From the NCBI GenBank assembly GCA_007844125.1, contig CM017572.1, forward strand, positions 29,624,508 to 29,688,507: 64,000 nt of DNA, written 5' to 3'. Of this stretch, positions 55,701 through 64,000 are shown piece after piece. Under the pieces are notes generated by a model that had not been told where the DNA came from, searched no databases, and saw only the letters and a program-made list of their open reading frames with translations. Position 1 is the first letter of the stretch. Each line of letters opens with the position of its first letter. Position numbers and translations under genes: made by a program. Source of the stretch: Sinonovacula constricta. Taxonomy: Eukaryota > Mollusca > Bivalvia > Cardiida > Solecurtidae.

Positions 55701-58700
55701 ATTACAGCTTTCACACAGTATCAAGTTACATTACAGCTTTGAGACAGTAACAAGTTACATTACAGCTTTGACACAGTATCAAGTTACATTACAGCTTTGA
55801 CAATGTTTTAAGTAACATTACAACTTTGAAGAAGTATCAAGTTACATTACAGCTTTGACAAAGTATCAAGTTACATTACAGCTTTGAAACAGTTTCTATT
55901 TACATTACAGCTTTGACAAAGTAGCAAGTAACATTACAGCTTTGACACAGTATCTAGTTACATTACAGCTTTGACAAAGTATCAAGTAACATTACAGCTT
56001 TGACACAGTATCAAGTTACATTAAAGCTTTGACATAGTATCAAGTTACATTACAGCTTTGACACAGTATCTTGTTACATTACAGCTTTGACACAGTATCA
56101 AGTAACATTACAGCTTTGACAAAGTATCAAGTAACATTACAACTTTGACAGAGTATCAAGTTACATTAAAGCTTTGACATAGTATCAAGTTACATTACAG
56201 CTTTGACACAGTATCTTGATACATTACAGCTTTGACACAGTATCAAGTTACATTACAGCTTCGTCAAAGTATCAAGTTACATTACAGCTTTGACACAGTA
56301 TCAAGTTACATTACAGCTTTGACAAAGTATCAAGTTACATTACACCTTAGACACAATATCATGTTACATTACAGCTTTTACACAGTATCTAGTTACATTA
56401 CAGCTTTGACAAAGTATCAAGTAACATTACAGCTTTGACACAAGATCAAGTTACATTACAGCTTTGACAAAGTATCAAGTTACATTAAAGCTTTCACATA
56501 GTATCAAGTTACGATACAGTTTTGACACAGTATCAAGTTACATTACAGTTTTGAAAAAAGTATCAAGTTTCATTACAGCTTTGACACAGTATCAAGTTTC
56601 ATTACAGTTTTGACATAGTATCAAGTTACATTACACCTTTGACATAGTATCAAGTTACATTACTGATTTACACAGTATCAAGTTACATTACAGCTTTGAC
56701 AAAGTATCAAATTACATTACAGCTTTGACATAGTATCAAGTTACGTTACAGCTTTGACACAGTATCAAGTAACATTACAGCTTTGACACAGTAACAAGTT
56801 TTATTACAGCTTTGACACAGTATCAAGTTTCATTACAGCTTGGACATAGTATCAAGTTACATTCCAGTTTTGACACAGTATCAAGTTACATTACAGCTTT
56901 GACATAGTATCAAGTTACATTACAGCTCTGACACAGTATCAAGTTATATTATAGCTTTGATGAAGTATCAAGTTACATTACAGCTTTGACACAGTATCAA
57001 GTTACATTACAGCTTTGACACAGTATCAAGTTACATTACAGCTTTGACACAGTATCAAGTTACATTACAGCTTTGACAATGTAAGAAGTTTCATACCAGC
57101 TTTGACACAGTATCACGTTACATTACAGCTTTTACATATTATCAAGTTACATTACAACTTTGACATAGTATCAAGTTACATTACAGCTTTGACACAGTAA
57201 CAAGTTTCATTACAACTTTGTCACAATATCAAGTTACATTACAGCTTGGACACAGTATCAAGTTACATTACAGCTTTGACACAGTATCAAGTTACATTAC
57301 AGCTTTGACCTAGTATCAAGTTACATTACAGCTTTGACACAGTAACAAGTTTCATTACAACTTTGTCACAATATCAAGTTACATTGCAGCTTTGACACAA
57401 TATCAAGTTACTTTACAGCTTTGACACATTATCAAGTTTCATTGCAACGTGGACATAGTATCAAGTTTCATTACAGCTTTGACATAGTATAAAGTTACAT
57501 TACAGCTTTCACACAGTATCAAGTTACATTACAGCTTTGACATAGTATCAAGTTACATTACAGCTTTTACATAGTATAAAGTTTCATTACAGATTTGACA
57601 CAGTATCAAGTTACATTACAGCTTTGACACAATATCAAGTTACATTACAGCTTTGACACAGTATAAAAGTTCATTACAGCTTTGACATAGTATCAAGTTA
57701 CATTACCGCTTTGACATAGTATCAAGTTACCTTACAGCATTTACAAAGTAGCAACTTACATTACAGCTTTGACAAAGTGTCAAGTTACATTATAGCTTTG
57801 ACACAATATCAAGTTACATTATAGCTTTGACACAATATCAAGTTACATTAGAGCTTTGACAAAGTATCAAGTTACATTACAGCTTTGACACAGTATCAAG
57901 TTAAATTACAGCTTTGACATAGTATCAAGTTACATTACAGCTTTGACACAGTATCAAGTTACATTACATCTTTGACACAGTATCAACTTACATTACAGCT
58001 TTGACAAAGCATCAAGTTAAATTAAAGATTTGACTAAGTATCAAGTTACATTACAGCTTTGACAAATTATCAATTTACATTATAAATGCCTATATTTGAC
58101 TATATATTTTTCATTCAACGAACTGCAGATTCCCGAAGTGTGGTGTACGGGAGGCAGATTTACAAGATCAAGAAGATGATCTACTTAGAGACATGCTGCC
58201 AAAACTGCCCAACTTCTGGGATTTCGCTGGCTTGGCAGATGAAGACAATGACGAACTAAGAGAGATACTTCGCTTAGTTATTCTTGGTAAATTTACCGGT
58301 CTATTAATCTGTGTTTCCTTCTTATTTAAGTTAGAACAGTATGTTTTAAAATCCACAGACACAGTAGTTATTCGGTTGTGAGGTTGTTGTTTGTGTAGCA
58401 ATGCCAACTTTTGCAGAAATGTTGGTGCCCTAATGTATCGTGAAAAAGTATAGTGATTTTAATTAAATAAATGCATAACATTGTATATACACACACGCAC
58501 GCACACACACACACAGACACACACACATACACACACACAAAGACACACACAACAAATATACAACATACAACAAACAACGATTAATGCAAGCTATCCGACA
58601 ATTATTCTTGGGTCGAACAATGAAATAAATTTATTTTCCTAGCGGCACTAGTATATTTCATCTGTTTAAGTAATATTATAAGTTTAAAATCAGGAAAATT

Positions 58701-61416
58701 TAAGTGTTCTATATTTATCACATTTTCCGTGAATTGATTAGCATATATTAATATGGAAATAGTGTAAACCCTACTCTTCTACCGAAGATAAAACTCAATC
58801 GGAACTCCCCGGGTAATTCTGTCCTCGGGACAATCATCCCTCGGAGGTATTTGTTGCAATTATACTTACAGAAATCACGATCATTTTGTTCGCCGGAAGT
58901 CGGAAGAAGAATATGCCTAAAATGTAGTTCGCAGAAAACATGAACAATGACATCGTTTGACAGCTGTTTGTCTGCTGCACTGGGTAAATTAAATTTGGAA
59001 AATTTAATTTGAAGCCGCTACAAATTGTCATATTGCAGTAAGCTGTCATCTGAGCTACCATCTTTGTTTTGACATCTGTCACAAAAGTAGTCCCATTTAT
59101 GAAAACAGCCGAGGTGATCCGACTACCTATATACATCCGAGTGGTGATTAATGAGTTATCCGAGGTGTTCCAACTGGATAAAACTATGTATTAGTGTCAA
59201 GATGGATGCACTAACCTGCGTCGCCTGTTGTTTACAAATTGTAATAATTTCATTGACTGAAGTTCCGTGCCCTTTTGTACACGGGACCAAATAAATGCTT
59301 TATGCATTTATTCATGAGAGAGTGACGAATTTCAGACCAAGTACACCATGGGATATCAAGTAGTTATAACGAAATATTAACCGTTGGTTCCCTATTGTTA
59401 TTAATAATTTTACTTGCAACTGAATTATATTCGATACAATTAAAATGGAATAAAATGCATAACATTGTATATACACACACGCACGCACACACACACACAG
59501 ACACACAGAAAATTTAATTTGAAGCCGCTACAAATTGTCATATTGCAGTAAGCTGTCATCTGAGCTACCATCTTTGTTTTGACATCTGTCACAAAAGTAG
59601 TCCCATTTATGAAAACAGCCGAGGTGATCCGACTACCTATATACATCCGAGTGGTGATTAATGAGTTATCCGAGGTGTTCCAACTGGATAAAACTATGTA
59701 TTAGTGTCAAGATGGATGCACTAACCTGCGTCGCCTGTTGTTTACAAATTGTAATAATTTCATTGACTGAAGTTCCGTGCCCTTTTGTACACGGGACCAA
59801 ATAATTGCTTTATGCATTTATTCATGAGAGAGTGACGAATTTCAGACCAAGTACACCATGGGATATCAAGTATGCTAGGTAATTGAAATGCTCACTGCGG
59901 CACGTTATATTTGCACACTCATGAACTTTCTTGTTTTATTTGTGAGTTTTACAAATGTTCACAGGCTATATCCCAGAGAACACGGACTATCGTGAACTGG
60001 AGAAGATACAGAAAGAATATCCTGACGACAAGTTTGCCCTGAGGACCTTTTATGATACGCCGCAGAAAGAGCAAGCAATCACTTCGATTGTCTTCGTGCA
60101 CAGCCATAATGTGCAAGTACCTACCAAGTTGATAAACTGTCTTCAGTCTGTCCTGAAAGAGGCTGATTCCAACACAGCTGGCCTGAAATGTACGTAAGTC
60201 AGATGCCCAGATTGGTGAAAACACGTTTTACGTTCCAGTGCCATGAAAGAAGAGTTTATAGCATTGAGTGTGCCAGTGTGAGCACTTGCAAATCATTCTC
60301 CAAAAGAAACCTTCTTTTTGTTCGGTCTTTTTTGTGTGTCTGGGGTTCGAAAGGAATAGGGTGGTTCAATTTATCAACTTAATCGTGATTAGTACTTTCT
60401 AACAATTTTGTTTGTGCTCAAAATCGTATTTATTAACACAAAAGTATAGGCTTATGCAAAAACTATATCCCCGATTCCTCATGGGGTATTATATAGGGAT
60501 GTGATGATAAAATCTATGTACTGGGCTACATGTATAACATGTTTGGGGCAGGCATTATAAAAGTTATAAAAGCTTCAGAAAGGAATCGGACCCCATGTAT
60601 TGTACTGGTCAACTTGTAAATTACCCCTCTCCATAAATCATTGGCCATAGATGATTTTTTTTTATTTTTGTAATATGTATAGACCTGTATTGTTCTTATT
60701 TCACATTGAGGATTGAAGATGTAAAACTTCAGTTTTACGATGATTTTTTACCATGTGTTGATGATGAAATCTGCGTACTGGGCTACATATATAACATGTT
60801 TGGGCTTCAATCTGTAAACCCTCCATTTCCAATTATTTTAGACACCGGAAAAGTGTTTGTTGCCGTCACAAAGCAAGACCTGATCGACAGCCGACCCCCT
60901 GATTACAGCAGTATTGAGGTCCTTGGAGCAACAGATCCGAATAATGGCCCGTCTGATATCCTTTATAAGAGAACAAACGTCGATAACCAGCCTGTGCAGC
61001 CGGTAAGCCCCCACTTTCTGGAGACACGAAGCATCAAGGATCAGCTGGCTGTCTTGTTCGACATGCGCGGGGCCATGGGGTTCACCATCGTCGAACTGAC
61101 CAACTACACTGATGTCACGGACTATGAGTTTGACTCTGAGATTGTGAAACGACATCTCGACTTTCTCTACAAGTTGACGATCCCAAAATTGCAGAGGGGT
61201 AAACCAAAAAATGTAGTAACGCAAGTAAAGCAGATGAAGCGTGCCATGTTGCATGCACTGCGAAGTTTTTATGAAGCGCCACGACGTCTCCGTGAAGCTC
61301 GTCTACACGAAAACCGTATGATTATTATCATTGTGGTCGCAGTGTTAGCATGTTTTCTGGGTTATTCTCTTTCTAAACTAACCTTACAGCACCCCAGCGC
61401 GGCGCCAATAAAATAA
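40668..61416 (+). CDS. Tail-anchored IFI44-like GTPase (five exons)
   Basis: Exons 40668-40716, 46005-46218, 58129-58286, 59965-60189 and 60842-61416 join in phase (1, 2, 1, 1) to 1221 nt, about 406 residues. Signals seen: P-loop GLSGAGKS (47-54), G3 motif DFAG (119-122), G4 motif TKQD (225-228) after a VFVAV strand, a late NYTDVTDYEFD segment, basic residues (RRLREARLHENR), then one membrane helix (about 375-393) 13 residues from the end. Family knowledge: IFI44/IFI44L proteins share this P-loop, G3 and G4 spacing and an N-terminal W-rich segment before the P-loop (here WYQQWDWSDL), and vertebrate members are interferon-induced. A C-terminal membrane anchor is not typical of the vertebrate proteins. 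The product probably binds GTP and sits on a membrane facing the cytosol (inference). Intron 2 is 11.9 kb. An alternative last-exon start at 60711 with donor at 60193 is also in phase. Confidence 0.75.
41812..41905 (+). mobile_element. tRNA-like SINE head fragment
   Basis: TAGTGGTAGATTCGCCG (A-box-like) followed 40 bases on by GCGTTCGAGTCGC (B-box-like). The stems do not close into a tRNA. It lies in intron 1 of the IFI44-like gene. Confidence 0.5.
42111..42299. repeat. Degenerate 21-bp tandem repeat
   Basis: Nine imperfect 21-bp units containing ACTATTTATGGCTGATTTGA. Intron 1 of the IFI44-like gene; no coding role seen. Confidence 0.8.
43610..43860 (+). promoter_or_regulatory. Candidate alternative promoter with kappaB-like site
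   Basis: Upstream of the candidate exon at 43890. GGAAAACCCC (43648-43657, reverse GGGGTTTTCC) fits the kappaB consensus GGGRNWYYCC, and TATTTAAATA (43832-43841) is TATA-like, about 50 bp before the ATG. The region including the kappaB-like site is conserved in the inverted copy at 10480-10730. Function is inferred from motifs only. Confidence 0.35.
43890..43908 (+). CDS. IFI44-like gene, candidate alternative first exon
   Basis: ATG GCA GCA GAT CGG AAT G, followed by a perfect GTAAGTG donor, phase 1, so it also joins the P-loop exon in frame (MAADRND...). With this start the product would have 396 residues and lack the W-rich segment. It is very short and could be chance. Confidence 0.35.
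44110..45350. repeat. Tetranucleotide array (CCTA/CCTC type)
   Basis: About 1.2 kb of imperfect CCTA, CCTC and CCTT units in intron 1 of the IFI44-like gene. The open frames rich in PPYLPT are artefacts. The inverted counterpart is 9700-10225. Confidence 0.9.
46005..46218 (+). CDS. IFI44-like gene, P-loop exon
   Basis: Acceptor TCTGTGTTTAG before 46005, donor ATCAG/GTAAGAG after 46218. Enters in phase 1 and leaves in phase 2. Encodes a short helix (MQRVRDLLRKVR), ENVLLLGLSGAGKSSILNTL (strand and P-loop) and GSGQTNTIEL, where switch I would lie. GC content is higher than in flanking introns, as expected of coding sequence. Confidence 0.85.
47133..47864. mobile_element. Pogo/Tigger-like non-autonomous DNA transposon
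   Basis: The left end CAGTCAACTCTCGTTATCTC and right end GAGATAACGAGAGTTGACTG are perfect inverted repeats of at least 20 bp, and similarity continues inward (GGTTATGTCAAACT against GGATATGTCAAACT type sequence). TA dinucleotides flank both ends (47131-47132, 47865-47866), as expected of Tc1/mariner/pogo elements. About 730 bp; no transposase frame. Confidence 0.85.
47866..58075. repeat. 29-bp minisatellite, about 10.2 kb
   Basis: About 350 tandem copies of a 29-bp unit containing TATCAAGTTACATTAC and GCTTTGACACAG. Two recurrent variants alternate: ACTGCT/GATACA, commoner on the left, and ACAGCT/GACACA, commoner on the right. The GATACA variant makes the near-palindrome TTGATACAGTATCAA across the unit border. 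Higher-order repeats are visible: the marker TACACCTTTGATGAAG recurs at 51851, 53212, 54168 and 55674, spacings close to 47, 33 and 52 units. The array fills most of intron 2 of the IFI44-like gene and ends 54 bp before exon 3. It encodes nothing (29 is not a multiple of three). Confidence 0.95.
58129..58286 (+). CDS. IFI44-like gene, G3 exon
   Basis: Acceptor CAACGAACTGCAG, donor CTTG/GTAAAT; enters in phase 2, leaves in phase 1. Encodes FPKCGVREADLQ, a leucine-rich helix, then LPNFWDFAGLADED (DxxG-type G3 motif) and ELREILRLVILG, matching the position of the L-G-[NY]-I segment in IFI44 proteins. Confidence 0.85.
58485..58552. repeat. (CA)n microsatellite
   Basis: ACACACGCACG followed by interrupted CA repeats in intron 3. 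The same start, including its upstream flank GCATAACATTGTATATACAC, recurs at 59457-59507. Confidence 0.9.
58998..59872. repeat. Near-identical direct duplication in intron 3
   Basis: 58998-59362 and 59508-59872 are 365-bp copies; by eye they differ at about one position (ATAAATGC against ATAATTGC). The second copy is joined directly to a CA repeat whose flank matches 58470-58524, so duplication and a microsatellite junction were combined. Very recent event or assembly artefact. Confidence 0.85.
59965..60189 (+). CDS. IFI44-like gene, fourth exon
   Basis: Acceptor AAATGTTCACAG. Encodes YIPENTDYRELEKIQKEYPD, an ITSIVFVHSHN strand and a helix KLINCLQSVLKEAD. Two donors are possible: AAAT/GTACGT (end 60189, phase 1) joins 60842; TAC/GTAAGT (end 60193, phase 2) joins 60711. 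I prefer the first because it places the G4 strand directly after the helix, as in the family, although the second donor is the stronger match to consensus. Confidence 0.75.
60495..60560 (+). repeat. Duplicated fragment of the 60711-60841 region
   Basis: GATGATAAAATCTATGTACT through GGGCTACATGTATAACATGT here matches 60762-60806 with few changes. The copy is preceded by an in-frame TGA. Presence of the same sequence in the intron suggests that 60711-60841 is intronic or a relic exon duplication. Confidence 0.75.
60842..61416 (+). CDS. IFI44-like gene, last exon with membrane anchor
   Basis: Acceptor CCAATTATTTTAG before 60842. Encodes VFVAVTKQDL (G4), a proline-rich stretch, RSIKDQLAVLFDMRGAMGF, IVELTNYTDVTDYEFD, a long basic helix and the membrane anchor IIIIVVAVLACFLGYSL, then SAAPIK and TAA. 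A decayed paralogue lies at 17716-18117. Confidence 0.85.
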
Positions 61417-61550
61417 CATTTACACTTTGCTGTTTTGTTTTTGCTGTTTTGTTTTTGTAAATTCCCAAGTTTGGAGCCACGCTTTGAGAGAGAATGTGTC
61501 GTGTTTGAACTTAAAACTTAAAGAGAATGGTGTACCAAATTGGGGTGTAA

Positions 61551-61556
61551 AATAAA
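61551..61556 (+). terminator. Candidate poly(A) signal
   Basis: AATAAA 135 bp after the stop codon of the IFI44-like gene, followed by AT-rich sequence. Another AATAAA (61407-61412) overlaps the last codons, just before the stop TAA. Confidence 0.5.
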
Positions 61557-61932
61557 AATAGGAATATATTTTGCATATTTTATACATATATGATCTATTT
61601 TATACTTTTTATATATTATTTTAAGCTGATTTTTATTTTATTTTTTTATATATTTTTTACATATTTTCAGTGTGCTGTCTGTAGCTTGTTTCTATTAAAA
61701 GTCACTGGTGAAAATGCTTGTTTGTTAACCACTTATTACTTATGACATCACATTTGGGCGGTGTCGCTTTCGATGGCTTCTGGAATAATACGAAAACGGA
61801 ATTTCAGAGGCATAAAGGATTGACAATGCATTACCTTTACAACTGGCAGGCAGTCTTCATGCCTTTGAAAAAGTAATGGGAGTACAGAAATAAAGTGAAT
61901 GTCGAATCGAATGAACGAAGTTATTCTCATCT

Positions 61933-62251
61933 TTACCGGACCTGGTAGCGCAACTGGTAGAGCGTCGATTCCAGGTACGGGAGGCCTCGATTTCCATCCT
62001 GGGCAGAGACATACCAAAGTTGTTAAAAATTATTGTGGTGTAGCTCCCTTGCTAATGCTCAAGCAAATATAAGGAAAGTTTGACGACTGGTTGGCCCAGT
62101 GTCAGGATAATGTGACTGGGTTTGGTATCATGCCAGGTGTTCACGGCATGCTATACACAGTGAATGCAGCACTATATCTGCTTCAAGTAGACACCGTCTC
62201 CAGATAACTGAAATGCTGTTGGTGGGACGATAAACCCAATAAATAAGTAAA
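61933..62251 (+). mobile_element. Full-length tRNA-derived SINE
   Basis: Head GGTAGCGCAACTGGTAGAGC (A box) and GGCCTCGATTTCCATCCTGG (degenerate B box), a middle part with GGCCCAGTGTCAGGATAATG, and tail GGTGGGACGATAAACCCAAT followed by AATAAATAAG. Flanked by the 11-bp direct repeat TATTCTCATCT (61922-61932, 62252-62262). Same family as the elements at 2948, 20203 and 26320. Confidence 0.85.
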
Positions 62252-62262
62252 TATTCTCATCT

Positions 62263-63280
62263 GTAATTCGTCTGTGGTAGTTCATGTTTTTGTCTCAAAG
62301 AATCTCATTCTAAAGTCACAGCAAGTGTTCAGAAAAGATTCATTCAATCAGGATGTAGAGTCGGGTCATATGGTGTAATCTTGACAAAGCAATTATTGAG
62401 AGTTTAGTTTGAACTTAAGTGTATTTAGATGTTATCCCTAACACTTATCACCATGTATCTTAGACCTAATTTTAGTTAAAATGGAATCATGTGAAAAGTA
62501 TTGTCCATTTATTAAAATAAATACTATAATCGAATGTTGGGAGCGGTGTTCCTTATATAATACAATTAACGCTGAGATACTAACTGCTGTCTTAGTCATG
62601 GCCTAACAACATAGGTCACATTTTTATTGCTTTGAACACTTTGTTTATTAACAAATGGACATATACAAGTCGCAGTCATCAATTTTTCATGATACGATTT
62701 GTTCCATTAATAATGCAGTTAAATTGTATCCGTTACTTCTTTTGGTACCATATTCAAGACTGGGGTGCCAAAGTGCCAAAAATACGCCCGTCGAAAAGTT
62801 TGGTAAATGATACAAAGGTTTGACAAAGATATTATAGACACCAACGATTCCACAAACATTCATGAAGATCAATGAACAACTAATTAGAGACATCAATGAA
62901 AAGTCTCCCCTGAATAATGCTTAAATGCAAGTAGGTCCTTTCATTTGTTTTACTCGCTTTTTATGCTTGTGCTGTTTGGTGTGTATGTTGACTTTTCTGT
63001 CTGATACCCAGGTTCACCATCATCAATAAATATGTCCATTTTCTTTTAAAATAACATATCTCTATAAGTATTTAAATTATATTTAAGCTTATATTTATGT
63101 AAAAGTAAGAAATTCACTGTTTATAATTGCAATATCTACAAAAGGACAGGCGATAAAGTCCAAGAATTTCAACTTCAAGGACCTACCTACTGTTTGGAAA
63201 CCTCGGATATTAACTATTAATGTACAACATTCACTAAGATCAGAGACCAATTTGGCATTTTTTTGTAAAAATTTATAGAC
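62263..63280. other. No gene seen
   Basis: AT-rich sequence. A diverged segment near 62820-62880 (CATTCATGAAGATCAATGAA) hints at an older unit of the 159-bp repeat that follows. Confidence 0.45.
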
Positions 63281-63289
63281 ATATATCTG

Positions 63290-63745
63290 CAGTGTGTAGA
63301 GCGTTTGGCTGGTTATCGAACTTGGTCGAAATATTATGTCCATAAACATTTTCCGCAAGTTTCATGAAGATTGGTCAACAATTTTTTTTATTTAGAGAGT
63401 GGAAAAGCTGAATTTGCAATTTTTTGTATAAAGGGTTATAACTCTTAAGTGCCTGAAGCAATTTGGATTGTTATCGAACTTGCCCGAGATATTACGGCCA
63501 TAAACATTTTCCTAAAGTTTCATAAAGATCGGGCAACAACTGTTTGAGGTAGAGAGCGGTGAAGACGAATTTTCCAATTTTCTATAAAAAGGGATTAACT
63601 CCGAAGTGACAAAAGCGATATGGCTGGTTATCGAGATTTGCCGAGATATTATGGCCATAAACATTTTCCACAAGTTTCATGAAGATCGGACAGCCACTGT
63701 TTTAGTTAGAGAGTGGACATCGCTGGGGATGCCGCCCGCCATTGG
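63290..63745. repeat. About 159-bp tandem repeat, three units
   Basis: CATAAACATTTTCC followed by AAGTTTCATGAAGATCGG recurs near 63342, 63501 and 63659. Each unit also holds GGTTATCGA.CTTGCCGAGATATTA-like sequence and AGAGAGTGGA. The type resembles dispersed repeats I associate with mollusc genomes; no coding function is supported. Confidence 0.8.
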
Positions 63746-63911
63746 TGTTCCCATAATATGACCAGTCTTCGACGGGCATTTAACCAATTGTTGAATTGTT
63801 TCGATAAAATAAAATGAGCCGTTTTAAAAAACCGCAGAAATATAATATCTGGTAGAATATTGAGGTTTAAAGTGGGTAAATCCCGGCCATCTATCCTTAA
63901 ACGTGATGGAC

Positions 63912-64000
63912 AAATAAGCCACTACTAAATGACTGTCTGAAAGTCAAAATGCTAGAAATAAATAAGTCACTACTACATGACTGTCTGAAAGTTCAAATGC
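63912..64000. repeat. 48-bp tandem repeat running off the window
   Basis: AAATAAGCCACTACTAAATG at 63912 is repeated at 63960 with three or four changes; the second unit reaches the window edge, so the array size is unknown. Confidence 0.7.

Noticed and set aside
47866..58075. Repeat array as a CRISPR-like locus
   Set aside because: Units are contiguous with no unique spacers, and the context is a spliced animal gene.
60711..60841. Extension of the last IFI44-like exon upstream to 60711
   Set aside because: It is in frame and open, but would insert about 44 residues before the G4 strand, and part of the segment is duplicated in the intron; kept as an alternative only.

Overview
The window looks like genomic DNA from a lophotrochozoan animal, most likely a bivalve mollusc. 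It is AT-rich and gene-poor, with spliced exons on GT/AG signals, tRNA-derived SINEs, pogo-like inverted-repeat elements and very large tandem arrays. The best protein match is an IFI44-like GTPase, a family I know to be expanded in bivalves. The species cannot be named from sequence alone.

Layout. (1) About 0.9-8.3 kb, 13.1-17.7 kb and 24.2-31.9 kb hold three diverged copies (A, B, C) of one segment. Each carries the same minus-strand multi-exon gene: membrane segment and coiled coil, a 26-nt microexon, a second membrane segment, then a three-exon alpha/beta C-terminal domain that I do not recognise with certainty (possibly TIR-like). Splice phases agree from exon to exon, yet every copy is broken: A by two stops and two frameshifts, B by an internal deletion and loss of its 5' half, C only by a 5-nt deletion. 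A SINE in the last intron of A and C but not B, with a clean empty site in B, groups A with C. (2) About 9.7-13.1 kb is a degraded inverted copy of 39.7-45.4 kb: tetranucleotide array, putative promoter, and 5' part of the repeat-protein gene. (3) At 17.7-18.1 kb a decayed last exon of the IFI44-like gene abuts copy B. (4) 34.2-38.2 kb is a 15-bp minisatellite. (5) 38.5-39.9 kb is a minus-strand three-exon gene with 14-residue repeats and one nonsense codon. (6) 40.7-61.4 kb is the best gene here: a plus-strand, five-exon, tail-anchored IFI44-like GTPase of about 406 residues, divergent from the repeat-protein gene. Its second intron holds a pogo-like element directly abutting a ~10.2 kb array of a 29-bp unit. 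(7) The right end has a full-length SINE and mollusc-type tandem repeats.

The region appears to be a rearranging cluster of membrane-associated, possibly immune-related genes, built from direct and inverted segmental duplications. Gene structures were read by eye from splice signals, reading phase and comparison between copies; no alignment, search or transcript data were available.
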